A stretch of DNA of 23,132 nucleotides from a virus, in the IMG/VR virus record IMGVR_UViG_3300028394_000324, positions 1 through 23,132 of that record. One strand, given 5' to 3'. The notes below the pieces were generated by a model, which saw nothing but the letters and a program-made list of their open reading frames with translations, was not told the DNA's origin and did no database searches. Shown here in pieces: positions 1 to 7,875 of the stretch. Within the stretch, counting starts at the first letter, position 1. Every line of letters starts with the position of its first letter. Made by a program: the position numbers and the translations under genes.

Positions 1-1
1 C

Positions 2-169
2 TACCGGTACGAAGTTGACCCCGATACGGGCCAATTTAGCCGAAATCCGCTTCACGACCACTATTCCCACGGCGCGGACGCTTTCCGTTATATTGCGCTT
101 ATGATTAAAGAACCCGTCAAGCGTAAGAAACAAGCCCTAACCGCCACGGTTGGCAATTGGATGGGTTAG
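2..169 (+). CDS. Terminase large subunit, C-terminal end (partial)
   Basis: The window opens inside this gene; 55 residues and a TAG stop are visible. The frame reads through HDHYSHGADAFRY, the typical last conserved motif of the large terminase nuclease domain (His-Asp near the metal site followed by the SHxADAFRY helix), then a basic tail. Large terminase is the ATPase and nuclease that pumps and cuts DNA at the portal during packaging. The P22-type portal gene follows 27 bases downstream, which is the expected order. The start, the ATPase domain and any small-subunit gene lie left of the window. The identity is a family-level inference from a short but characteristic motif. Confidence 0.85.
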   Translation, partial: YRYEVDPDTGQFSRNPLHDHYSHGADAFRYIALMIKEPVKRKKQALTATVGNWMG

Positions 170-196
170 TGGGATAATTGAAAAAAAGGGCTAACT

Positions 197-2359
197 ATGG
201 CTGACTATCAAGCACAAAATTCAAAAGGCGATGGACGCATTAACGATGCCATTAAGTTTTGGCGGCTAGTTAATGAAGCGGATTCGACCAACCGCGCCGA
301 AGCGTTGCAGGACGTAAAGTTTGCAGCCGGTGACCAATGGCCCGTGGAAATCCAAAATAGCCGTAACGTTGAAGCCCGTCCGTGCCTGACTATTAACAAG
401 ATTGATGCGTACATCCGGCAAGTGACGAACCAGCAGCGCCAGCAGCGCCCACGCATCAAGGTTCATGCGGTCAACAACCTAGCCGATTACAAGGTTGCCC
501 AAACCATTGAAGGCATTTGCCGCCATATCGAAGTTAATTCCAACGCCGACACCGCCTACGACACCGCCTTTGATTACGCCGTGCGTATGGGTTGGGGCTA
601 TTGGCGTGTCAATACCCGATACACAAGTGAAGATTCTTTCGACCAAGAAATCTACATTGACACCATTGACAATCCCTTTACCGTTTACTTTGACCCTAAT
701 TCCGTATTGCCCGATGGGTCGGATGCCGAAAGATGCCTAATCACTACGGTGATGGATAAGAAGGTATTCCGCGAACATTACCCTAATGCGGACGATGGCG
801 CTAACTTCCAACAACGGTCAACCGGCGATGACACCGCTAGTTGGATCACTAAGGAAGATATACGCATTGCCGAGTTTTTCTACATTGAACGGGAAAAGGC
901 TAGGCTTTACCTTTTAAGCGATGGTTCACGCCACTTTGCCGATTCGGAATCGTTCTTTGAACGGGTGGATGCGGCGGGGCTACAAGTCATTGATGAACGG
1001 GAATCGTTCCGCAAAGCCGTTAAATGGGTCAAGATGACCGCAATGGAAATCCTAGAAGAAAAGACATGGGCGGGTAAATATATCCCCGTTGTGCCTTGCT
1101 ACGGCGCACAAGTCATTGTGGACGATAAGCGTAAAAAATACGGCCTGGTGCGGTTTGCAAAAGACCCACAACGGATGTATAACTTTTGGCGCACATCCAT
1201 GACGGAAAGCATTGCGCTTGCACCTAAAGCTAAATGGTTGCTTGCGGAAGGCCAGGACGAAGGGCATGAAAACGAATGGGCATTGGCTAACATTAAGTCA
1301 AGCCCCGTCCTACGTTATAAGCAAAAAGACATTGAAGGCGTACCGGCCCCCGTGCCTACACGGTTGCAACCCGAGCCGCCGCCAATGGGCATTATGGAGG
1401 CCGCAAACGCCATTTCGTCCGACTTGCAAATGGTCTTGGGCATCATGGATCCCAATCAGTTGCCAAGCGGAAACATTAGTGGTAAGGCATTGGCGGGACA
1501 ACAAAACCAAGTTGACTTGTCTAACTTCCACTTTTACGACAACATGACCCGTTCCATCCGGCATACGGGCAAAATCATCTTGGACTTAGTGCCAAAGATT
1601 TACGATACCCAAAGGGTAATGCGGATTATTGGTGCGGATGGTCAACCAAGCATGGAAACCATTAACGAACGCAAAGTTGGTGACGATGGCATTGAAGCGG
1701 TGTTAAACGATGTTACGGTGGGCGAATATGACGTTGTAATGGATACCGGCCCTGGCTTCATGACCCGCCGCCAACAAGCCGTAGATGCCATGATGCCGCT
1801 AATGGCAAAGCCGGAATTGTTTAACGTTGCCGGTGACTTGGTGTTTAGGAACATGGATTTCCCTGGCGCGGACATAATTGCCGATCGCCTTGCCGCCATG
1901 AATCCGTTGTCCCAAATTGACGAAAAATCGGATATACCGCCGCAAGTGCAAATGCAATTGGCGCAAGCTAAGAAAACCGTCCAGGATATGCAAAACCAAA
2001 TGGCGGCTATGCAATTGGCTATGAAACAACGTGCGGACATTGAAGGCGTTAAGCAAGAAGCCGAAACCAAGCGCGAACTTATGCGTCAAACCGCCAAGGC
2101 ACATAACACGGAAACAATGGCTGAAGTTAAGGTTAACGACCAAAATACCCGCGCCATTACTAGCCAAAACAAGACCGAAATTGAGGCAATTGTTGATTTA
2201 TTGTTGCACCGCATGGATACTAGCCGCTTGACTATGGAAATTGACCGTAGGAATGCCGAACAACAACAATATGCCCAATTTGCCGCCCAAGATATTGGTC
2301 AAGGGGCAAATCCATTAATTCAACAAATGCAACAAATGCCGCAACAAATGGCGCAATAA
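197..2359 (+). CDS. Portal protein, P22 gp1-like
   Basis: This 720-residue protein is close in length to P22 gp1 (725 residues) and lies directly after the terminase and before scaffold and coat genes, as in P22. The portal forms the dodecameric ring at one capsid vertex through which DNA enters and leaves and on which the tail assembles. The N-terminal part (about residues 15-110) has the arrangement of P22-type portals, with the run RPCLTINKIDAYIRQVTNQQRQ. The C-terminal 130 residues are rich in Gln, Met and Ala and predicted helical, consistent with the long barrel helices of this family. ATG at 197 is preceded by an AAAAAGGG ribosome binding site. Confidence 0.92.
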   Translation: MADYQAQNSKGDGRINDAIKFWRLVNEADSTNRAEALQDVKFAAGDQWPVEIQNSRNVEARPCLTINKIDAYIRQVTNQQRQQRPRIKVHAVNNLADYKVAQTIEGICRHIEVNSNADTAYDTAFDYAVRMGWGYWRVNTRYTSEDSFDQEIYIDTIDNPFTVYFDPNSVLPDGSDAERCLITTVMDKKVFREHYPNADDGANFQQRSTGDDTASWITKEDIRIAEFFYIEREKARLYLLSDGSRHFADSESFFERVDAAGLQVIDERESFRKAVKWVKMTAMEILEEKTWAGKYIPVVPCYGAQVIVDDKRKKYGLVRFAKDPQRMYNFWRTSMTESIALAPKAKWLLAEGQDEGHENEWALANIKSSPVLRYKQKDIEGVPAPVPTRLQPEPPPMGIMEAANAISSDLQMVLGIMDPNQLPSGNISGKALAGQQNQVDLSNFHFYDNMTRSIRHTGKIILDLVPKIYDTQRVMRIIGADGQPSMETINERKVGDDGIEAVLNDVTVGEYDVVMDTGPGFMTRRQQAVDAMMPLMAKPELFNVAGDLVFRNMDFPGADIIADRLAAMNPLSQIDEKSDIPPQVQMQLAQAKKTVQDMQNQMAAMQLAMKQRADIEGVKQEAETKRELMRQTAKAHNTETMAEVKVNDQNTRAITSQNKTEIEAIVDLLLHRMDTSRLTMEIDRRNAEQQQYAQFAAQDIGQGANPLIQQMQQMPQQMAQ

Positions 2360-2365
2360 GTAATT

Positions 2366-2406
2366 TGTGGTATAAACCACACAACCTTACCCGTTAGGTA
2401 AACGGG
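2366..2406 (+). promoter_or_regulatory. Two adjacent RNA hairpins between portal and scaffold genes
   Basis: TGTGGT-ATAA-ACCACA (2366-2381) is a perfect six-pair stem with a four-base loop. CCCGTT-AGGTA-AACGGG (2390-2406) is a second perfect six-pair stem. An alternative five-pair stem, TTACC/GGTAA, shares bases with the second and excludes it. No U-tract follows, so neither is a standard intrinsic terminator. They lie 22 bases or more before the scaffold start, where they could act as an RNA-processing site or tune scaffold translation. The role is a guess; only the inverted repeats are seen. Confidence 0.4.
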
Positions 2407-2428
2407 GAAAATTCTTAGGATAAAACCT

Positions 2429-3331
2429 ATGTCAGAAGTACAGGAAGCACCACAAGTGCAACCAAGGGTAGCCCAAACGGTGCTAACCAATGAAAACATG
2501 GCTGAATTCGCCGCCAAAAAGCTAGGTTTAGCTGCCCCAAGCGAGGCCGTAAAGACGGAACCGCAAGCGCAGAGTGAACCCGCAGATAGCGAGAATGAAG
2601 CGACAACGGTAGAGGATAGAAAACAGAATCCTAAATTGGAGAAAAGGTTTTCAAAGATGACCGAGCAACGGGAGGCGGCAAGGGCAGAAGCCCAAACCGA
2701 GCGCCTTGCAAGGCAAGAATTGGAAGCAAAGTTGCGGGATTATGAAGCCAAAGCAAAGCCTAGTGCCGAGCCAAAAGCCGATGAGGAACCGCAGCCAAAT
2801 CAGTTTTCCGATATGTACGAATATGCGAAAGCATTAACGGATTATCGGGTTGACCAGCGGATGAATGAGGAAAAGCAAAAGGAAGTGCAAGCAAAGGTGC
2901 AAGCCGAACGCGACAAGGTAATTAATACTTGGGCGAAACGGGTTGAATCTGCGAAAAGCGAAATGCCGGATTTTGAGGATATGGTTGGGTCTGCCGATGT
3001 TGTTGTGAGCAACGAAGTGCGGGACGCAATCTTTGAATCGGAAGTTGGCCCACGCATCTTGTATCACTTAGCGGAGAATCCCGAAATCGCTGAAAAACTG
3101 CAAGGCATGACTTTGACACGCGCCTTGGCAACAATTGGGAAGTTGGAGGGTCAGTTTGAAAAGGCCGAACCTCAGATAAAGCCTACCGTTGGAAGAAGTA
3201 AAGCGCCAGCGCCGATCAATCCGATCAAAGCGTCAGCGAACGGGCCGGTTACGGAACTTGATGGAAATCGTCAATTTCACGGTAACTACCAAGCCTGGAA
3301 AGCTGCACGACTTGCCGGAAGAATCCGCTGA
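2429..3331 (+). CDS. Scaffolding protein, P22 gp8-like
   Basis: This 300-residue protein is highly charged, rich in Glu, Lys, Ala and Gln, and mostly predicted helical, with coiled-coil-like stretches at about residues 65-110 and 140-180. It lies between the portal and coat genes, the position of P22 gp8 (303 residues). The C-terminus is a short basic helix (NYQAWKAARLAGRIR), as in P22, where a basic C-terminal helix-turn-helix binds the coat protein. Scaffold directs procapsid assembly and then exits before or during packaging. Sequence identity cannot be judged by eye, so the call rests on context, length and composition. ATG at 2429 follows an AGGA site with eight-base spacing. Confidence 0.82.
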   Translation: MSEVQEAPQVQPRVAQTVLTNENMAEFAAKKLGLAAPSEAVKTEPQAQSEPADSENEATTVEDRKQNPKLEKRFSKMTEQREAARAEAQTERLARQELEAKLRDYEAKAKPSAEPKADEEPQPNQFSDMYEYAKALTDYRVDQRMNEEKQKEVQAKVQAERDKVINTWAKRVESAKSEMPDFEDMVGSADVVVSNEVRDAIFESEVGPRILYHLAENPEIAEKLQGMTLTRALATIGKLEGQFEKAEPQIKPTVGRSKAPAPINPIKASANGPVTELDGNRQFHGNYQAWKAARLAGRIR

Positions 3332-3359
3332 CATCACAATTTTTTTTTAAGGAAATGAA

Positions 3360-4580
3360 ATGAGCAATAATCTGCTTACCATCTCCATGATTACCAACGA
3401 AGCGTTGATGGTCTTGGAAAATGAGTTGACTTTCTCCTCTGAAGTCATGCGTAACTATGACGATCAATTCGCGGTTACTGGGGCCAAAATTGGAGCCACA
3501 TTAAATGTACGCCGTCCTGGTCGTTTTATCGGCACTACCGGCCCTGCTTTGAACGTTGAAGATTTCAACGAAACAAGCACTCCCGTTACGTTGTCGACAC
3601 AGTTCCACGTTGATACGCAATTTACCACGCAAGACTTGGCACTTAGCCTTGACGCATTTTCGGATCGCGTCTTGAAGCCCGCCGTTGCCGCCGTAGCCAA
3701 TAAAATTGACTTTGACGGTACGACTATGGCTAAGCTAAACACCGCCAATATTGTCGGTACTGCTGGTACTCCCCCCACATCGTTGTTGACCTACCTTACC
3801 GCCCAAGCCTACTTGGACTCTGAAGGTGCGCCCCGCGATGGTCGCCGTTCATGCATTATCGAACCGTTTACCGGCGCGACAATCGTGGATAGCTTGAAGG
3901 GTTTGTTTGTACCCAATGACCGCATTGGAATGCAATATGCCAAGGGCATGATGGGCCGCGATTCCGCTGGCATGAACTGGAAGATGGATCAGAATATTTC
4001 TGCTCAAACTTTTGGCACATACACCGGAACGGCGACTATCAATACCAGCACGGACACCGGCATTTTGACAACCGGATGGGCGCAAACATCGGCCCTTACC
4101 TTGTCGAAAACCGGCACGTTCACTCCTAACGTTGGTGATACCTTCACCATTGCTAATGTGTACGCCGTGAACCCACAAAACCGTCAAGCCTATGGTAGCA
4201 ACAAGCTGCGTAATTTCGTTGTGACCGCTATTAGCGGAAATGCCGTTACCGTTAGCCCCGCCGTTATCTCCGCTGGTCAGTTCCAAAACGTGTCCATCAC
4301 TAGCCCTGGTGCTTCCGCTGTGACCCCGTTTAACCAAGCCGGTGCTGTTTCTCCGCAAAACATTGTTATGCACAAGAACGCATTTTGCCTGGCTACGGCT
4401 GATCTCGATTTGCCTGATGGGGTTGTCTTTGCGGGCCGTGCGTCCGATAAAGACTTGGGCCTCTCCATGCGTATCGTTAGGCAATATACAATCAACAATG
4501 ACAGTATTCCTACTCGCGTAGATGTCTTGTATGGTTGGGCGCCTTTGTACGCTGAACTCGCTTGCCGAGTGGCTTCCTAA
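3360..4580 (+). CDS. Major capsid protein, P22 coat (gp5)-like
   Basis: 406 residues, near the P22 gp5 length of 430. The N-terminal stretch fits the P22 coat family: NLLTISMITNEALMVLEN, then a run through VMRNYDDQF and IGATLNVRRPGRF, then the FTTQDLALSLDAFSDR region. A Thr/Asn/Val-rich beta segment at about residues 208-330 sits where P22 coat carries its inserted I-domain. The C-terminal part returns to an HK97-fold-like strand pattern ending in a segment that reads RVDVLYGWAPLYAELACRV. The protein builds the icosahedral shell. ATG at 3360 follows a strong AAGGAAATGAA leader and an unusual run of nine T residues, which has no hairpin in front of it. Confidence 0.93.
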   Translation: MSNNLLTISMITNEALMVLENELTFSSEVMRNYDDQFAVTGAKIGATLNVRRPGRFIGTTGPALNVEDFNETSTPVTLSTQFHVDTQFTTQDLALSLDAFSDRVLKPAVAAVANKIDFDGTTMAKLNTANIVGTAGTPPTSLLTYLTAQAYLDSEGAPRDGRRSCIIEPFTGATIVDSLKGLFVPNDRIGMQYAKGMMGRDSAGMNWKMDQNISAQTFGTYTGTATINTSTDTGILTTGWAQTSALTLSKTGTFTPNVGDTFTIANVYAVNPQNRQAYGSNKLRNFVVTAISGNAVTVSPAVISAGQFQNVSITSPGASAVTPFNQAGAVSPQNIVMHKNAFCLATADLDLPDGVVFAGRASDKDLGLSMRIVRQYTINNDSIPTRVDVLYGWAPLYAELACRVAS

Positions 4581-4607
4581 TCAACCCCATAAAGAAAGGA
4601 AACTATC

Positions 4608-5030
4608 ATGGCTAATCCAGGCGCAGCAACCACTGTAAGCAATCACCCGATTCAACTGTCAAGCAATCAAGCAATCCGCTTAATCGCATCGGCACAATCG
4701 GTTAACCTTAACTCCGTAGGCGATACTACTGCCCCGATCTTGGTCGCGGGTCGGGTAAGCGTTGCTTATGTAGTTTTGAGCAATGCAAGCACTAGCTTGA
4801 CCACGGCGGCATTTGCGGTTTATACCGCCCCTGCTGCTGGCGGTACGGCTGTCTTGTCCGCTACCACGCCAACCGGCGCAACCACGGCGGCTAAAGTTGT
4901 GAACACCGCTGCAAGTTCTACCGATGCAATCACCGGTTTGAACCTGTACGTTCGCAATACAACCGCCCAAGGCGCAGCGGCTACCGCCGATGTGTTTATC
5001 TACGGTTACGACCTGACCTTCCTGCCTTAA
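4608..5030 (+). CDS. Small Ala/Thr-rich protein downstream of coat gene, function unknown
   Basis: 140 residues, rich in Ala, Thr, Ser and Val, with almost no charged residues and an alternating pattern typical of an all-beta fold. It has no signal peptide or membrane segment. It follows the coat gene by 27 bases with an AAAGGAAAC ribosome binding site and is the last gene before a clear terminator, so it is probably co-transcribed with coat at a high level. A capsid decoration or head-completion role would fit, but no family was recognised and the role is inferred from position only. P22 itself has no gene here. Confidence 0.75.
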   Translation: MANPGAATTVSNHPIQLSSNQAIRLIASAQSVNLNSVGDTTAPILVAGRVSVAYVVLSNASTSLTTAAFAVYTAPAAGGTAVLSATTPTGATTAAKVVNTAASSTDAITGLNLYVRNTTAQGAAATADVFIYGYDLTFLP

Positions 5031-5050
5031 AACGGCATGAAACAACGGAA

Positions 5051-5086
5051 AAGGCCACTCCCAAAAGGGGTGGCTTTTTTCTTTTT
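5051..5086 (+). terminator. Intrinsic terminator after the capsid genes
   Basis: GCCACTCC-CAAAA-GGGGTGGC forms an eight-pair stem with one G-T wobble (5054-5074), extended by A-T pairs into the flanking A and T runs, and is followed by TTTTTTCTTTTT. This is the clearest rho-independent terminator in the window. It lies 20 bases after the stop of the 140-residue gene and would separate the head genes from the neck and tail genes. Confidence 0.85.
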
Positions 5087-5092
5087 AACGCA

Positions 5093-5098
5093 TATAAT
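5093..5098 (+). promoter_or_regulatory. Possible -10 box (TATAAT) right after the terminator
   Basis: A perfect TATAAT lies seven bases past the terminator U-tract and 24 bases before the next start codon. The hexamer 17 bases upstream (GTGGCT) is a poor -35 and is part of the terminator stem. This is therefore a candidate restart promoter only. Late phage genes may use a phage or modified RNA polymerase for which the -35 rule does not apply. Confidence 0.3.
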
Positions 5099-5121
5099 TT
5101 GACGAACTGAAAGGGATTGTC

Positions 5122-5385
5122 ATGTCCAACATAGCCTATATTGAAGCAACAACTTTGGTCAAAAGCGCACCGGCAAAGCTAAAAGGCATTTTTGTTAGTG
5201 CCGCATCTAGCACCCCAACAATCACGGTTTACGACACGCAAACATCCGGCACAACCGCCACGGTATTAGGTGTGTTTACCCCCGTAGCCGCTACAAACTA
5301 CATTTTCTTTGATGGACTAAACACCGCCAATGGCCTTTATGTGGTTATTAGCGGTACGGTGAAATGCACCGTTTATTACGAATAA
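5122..5385 (+). CDS. Small beta-rich protein, function unknown
   Basis: 87 residues, predicted mostly beta strands (ATTLVKSAPAKLKGIFVSA, then ITVYDTQTSGTTATVLG, then GLYVVISGTVKCTVYYE). The pattern resembles small compact virion proteins found near neck genes in many phages, but no named family is claimed. ATG at 5122 follows an AAAGGG site. It lies between a terminator and the gp4-like adaptor gene, 35 bases before the latter. A head-surface or neck role is possible. Confidence 0.72.
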   Translation: MSNIAYIEATTLVKSAPAKLKGIFVSAASSTPTITVYDTQTSGTTATVLGVFTPVAATNYIFFDGLNTANGLYVVISGTVKCTVYYE

Positions 5386-5420
5386 AGAATTATGTTTGCG
5401 GTGAGCAATAAAGGAATAGT

Positions 5421-6389
5421 ATGACTCAACCGATTGACATTATTACCCGCGCAATGAAAGACATTGGCGCTGTTGCCGCCGGTGAAGTGCCAACTGCTGA
5501 CGAAGCACAAGACGGTTTAGATATGCTCAACGATATGTTGGCGCAATGGTCTAATGAAAACATGATGGTTTTTTATCGGACGGAATTAATTTTTAAAACC
5601 GTCCAAAACACCGTTCAATACACTCTTGGCCCTGGCGGTTCGGTAGGCGCTACTTTTGTAGGTTCTATTTCCGGCAACACCTTGACCGTCACAAGCATTA
5701 GCTATGGTGGCATCACAATGGGCATGACCCTTTCCGGCACGGGCATTACGCCTGGAACAACTATTGTTGGATTTGAAACGGGCGCTGGCGGTAACGTTAA
5801 CGAAGCGGGTACTTATACCGTTAGTGTTTTCCAAACGGTAGCAAGCACCACGGTTAGTGCCTATTACGAACGTCCACTAAGCATTGAATCGGCTTTTGTG
5901 CGGGTTGCAACTACGCAAGGCGGGTCTAACATTGCCGGTGGATATTTGGACTATCCCGTGGCAATTCTTAGCCTTGAAGAATACGAATCATTGGGGATTA
6001 AACAATTGAATGGCCCTTGGGCCAAGATGATTTACTATATGCCCGCCGAAACACTTGGCACGGTATATGTGTTTCCCAACCCATCACAAGGCGAATTGCA
6101 TTTATTTACACAAACAATTTTTAGGCAATATCAAAGCATAAACGACACGATCAATTTGCCGCAAGGTTACAACATGGCGTTGCGTTGGTGTCTTGCCGAA
6201 CGACTAATGCCCATGTTTGGTAAGTCTAGCCAAACTCAAATTGCGTTGATTACTAGCTATGCGGCACAAGCCAAGTCTACGATTAAACGCACCAATATGC
6301 GTCCCGCGCAAGTTGCACGTTATCCCGATGCATTAATGATGGGAAAAGCCAAAGATGCCGGTTTTATCATGGACGGCGGCTTCCGTTAA
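5421..6389 (+). CDS. Head-to-tail adaptor, P22 gp4-like, with an inserted beta domain
   Basis: 322 residues against 166 for P22 gp4. Residues 1-74 begin IDIITRAMKDIGAVAAGEVP and continue through DEAQDGLDMLNDMLAQWSNE, and the frame resumes at about 149 with RPLSIESAFVRV; both parts fit the gp4 tail-accessory family. In the related proteins I recall, GPGG is followed within a few residues by the RP.IESAFVR motif, so residues about 75-148 are an insertion. It reads as a Gly/Thr beta module (GSISGNTLTVTSIS, GMTLSGTGITPGTTI, GTYTVSVFQTVASTT). The rest (LSLEEYESLGIKQL, NLPQGYNMALRWCLAERL) is the usual C-terminal part. gp4 binds the portal after packaging and starts tail assembly. ATG at 5421 follows AAAGGAA. 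Confidence 0.9.
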   Translation: MTQPIDIITRAMKDIGAVAAGEVPTADEAQDGLDMLNDMLAQWSNENMMVFYRTELIFKTVQNTVQYTLGPGGSVGATFVGSISGNTLTVTSISYGGITMGMTLSGTGITPGTTIVGFETGAGGNVNEAGTYTVSVFQTVASTTVSAYYERPLSIESAFVRVATTQGGSNIAGGYLDYPVAILSLEEYESLGIKQLNGPWAKMIYYMPAETLGTVYVFPNPSQGELHLFTQTIFRQYQSINDTINLPQGYNMALRWCLAERLMPMFGKSSQTQIALITSYAAQAKSTIKRTNMRPAQVARYPDALMMGKAKDAGFIMDGGFR

Positions 6390-6399
6390 AGGATAAAAA

Positions 6400-7875
6400 A
6401 TGCCTGATTTTGGCTTTGTCGGTGCTTCCTACGAAGCCCCATCTATTTATCAAGACGCACAAGAATGTATCAATTTCTTTTGCGAAATTGACCCTACGAA
6501 ACAACCAGGTGCGCGGGGCGTTGTTGCTATGTATCCAACGCCAGGGTTGGTAAATATTGCCCAACTTAACGTAAATGAAGTGCGCGGTTTGCATACTTTG
6601 TCAAATGAAGATTACATGATTGCGGTATCGGGTTCAACTGTTTACAAGATTGATAAAACATACACCGCAACCGTAATTGGAACATTAGTAACCGGCGCGG
6701 GGCAAGTGTCCATATCGGACAATGTGACTAGCAATGGAATGACAGCGTATATTGTGGATGGCGTAAATCGTTATACATGGGTGGAATCCACAAACACGTT
6801 TACTACGTTGCCAAATAGCGATGGCCCGTGGCAAGGTGCAAACGTTGTTGATTCCGTGGACGGTTACAACATTTACAACCAGCCTGGAACGTTTAATTGG
6901 GCTTGTACCGACCTAAGTTCTAGTTTGTCAACACAAGCCCTTTATGGGTCTGCTAATGGCTTTCCCGACAACATTACGGGTTTAATTGTTGACCGCCGCC
7001 AAGTCTATGTGCTTAAAGACGTAACAACGGAAGTTTGGACGGACATTGGTAATGTGATTTCGGGGATTACAACGTTCCCATTTGCCCGTGTCCCTGGCAC
7101 AACCGTCCAAGGCGGCTGTGGTGCAACATTTTCTGTGGCCCGTTTTGGAAGTTCTTTTGCTTTGGTTTGCAAGGACACTAGGGGCGATTCAACCATTGAA
7201 GCAATGGTTAATTACGATTACAAAAAGTTTTCTACCCATGCGGTTGAACAATCAATCACCAATTATGTGACTAGCGATGCAATAGCTTATACATACCAAA
7301 TTGAAGGTCACGAAATGTATGTGGTGACTTTTCCTAGTGTTGGCGATTATGGATTGACTTGGGTTTACGATGGATCAACACAACAATGGCACAAATGGCT
7401 GTCTTGGGATTCTGATGCCGCCATTTACAAACGTCATCGGTCAAATTGCGGATGTTTTTTTAACAATGAATATATCGTAGGCGATTACGAAAACGGCAAA
7501 ATATACATGATAAAAAATGATGTATATACAGAAGATGGCGCGGTAATTCGCCGTATGCGCCGTGCGCCACATTTGACAACGGATTTAGAACGCCAATATT
7601 TTGAATCTTTTCAAATTCAGTTTCAACCAGGCGTTGGGCTTAATACAGGTCAAGGCAAAGACCCACAAGCTATGTTGCGTTGGTCTAATGATGGCGGTAG
7701 CACTTGGTCAAATGAACATTGGGTAACTATTGGTCAAATAGGTCAATACGCTAACCGTGCGCTTTGGCGGCGTTTGGGGTGGTCGCGTGATAGGATTTTT
7801 GAAGTTGTAATAACCGATCCGGTTAAAGCCGTTATTGTGTCCGCTGAATTAAAAGCAAGCGTAGGTGAAAATTAA
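6400..7875 (+). CDS. Packaged-DNA stabilisation protein / tail hub, P22 gp10-like
   Basis: 491 residues, near the P22 gp10 length of 472. The N-terminus (PDFGFVGASYEAPSIYQDAQ followed by ECINFFCEID) is typical of this family, as is the block around DYGLTWVYDGSTQQWHKW with the SDAAIYKRHRSNC run after it. The many short strands suggest a beta-propeller-like hub. In P22, gp10 binds below gp4, plugs the portal channel and offers a surface for tailspike attachment. It follows the gp4-like gene by ten bases with an AAAGGA site. Its stop overlaps the next start (TAATG), so fibre translation may be coupled to it. Confidence 0.92.
   Translation: MPDFGFVGASYEAPSIYQDAQECINFFCEIDPTKQPGARGVVAMYPTPGLVNIAQLNVNEVRGLHTLSNEDYMIAVSGSTVYKIDKTYTATVIGTLVTGAGQVSISDNVTSNGMTAYIVDGVNRYTWVESTNTFTTLPNSDGPWQGANVVDSVDGYNIYNQPGTFNWACTDLSSSLSTQALYGSANGFPDNITGLIVDRRQVYVLKDVTTEVWTDIGNVISGITTFPFARVPGTTVQGGCGATFSVARFGSSFALVCKDTRGDSTIEAMVNYDYKKFSTHAVEQSITNYVTSDAIAYTYQIEGHEMYVVTFPSVGDYGLTWVYDGSTQQWHKWLSWDSDAAIYKRHRSNCGCFFNNEYIVGDYENGKIYMIKNDVYTEDGAVIRRMRRAPHLTTDLERQYFESFQIQFQPGVGLNTGQGKDPQAMLRWSNDGGSTWSNEHWVTIGQIGQYANRALWRRLGWSRDRIFEVVITDPVKAVIVSAELKASVGEN

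Noticed and set aside
1642-2070. 142-codon open frame antisense to the portal gene
   Set aside because: Ser/Cys/Met-rich shadow frame with no ribosome binding site; the portal frame explains the region.
3333-3352. Run of nine T residues before the coat gene as a terminator
   Set aside because: No stable stem precedes the T run, and coat needs transcription to pass through.
3849-4484. 211-codon open frame antisense to the coat gene
   Set aside because: It lies fully within the coat gene, has no supporting start signals, and its translation is low-complexity with scattered Arg, Cys and His, as expected of a shadow frame.
5392-5424. 10-codon frame between the 87-residue gene and the adaptor gene
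   Set aside because: Too short to support; no ribosome binding site of its own and it ends on the adaptor start.
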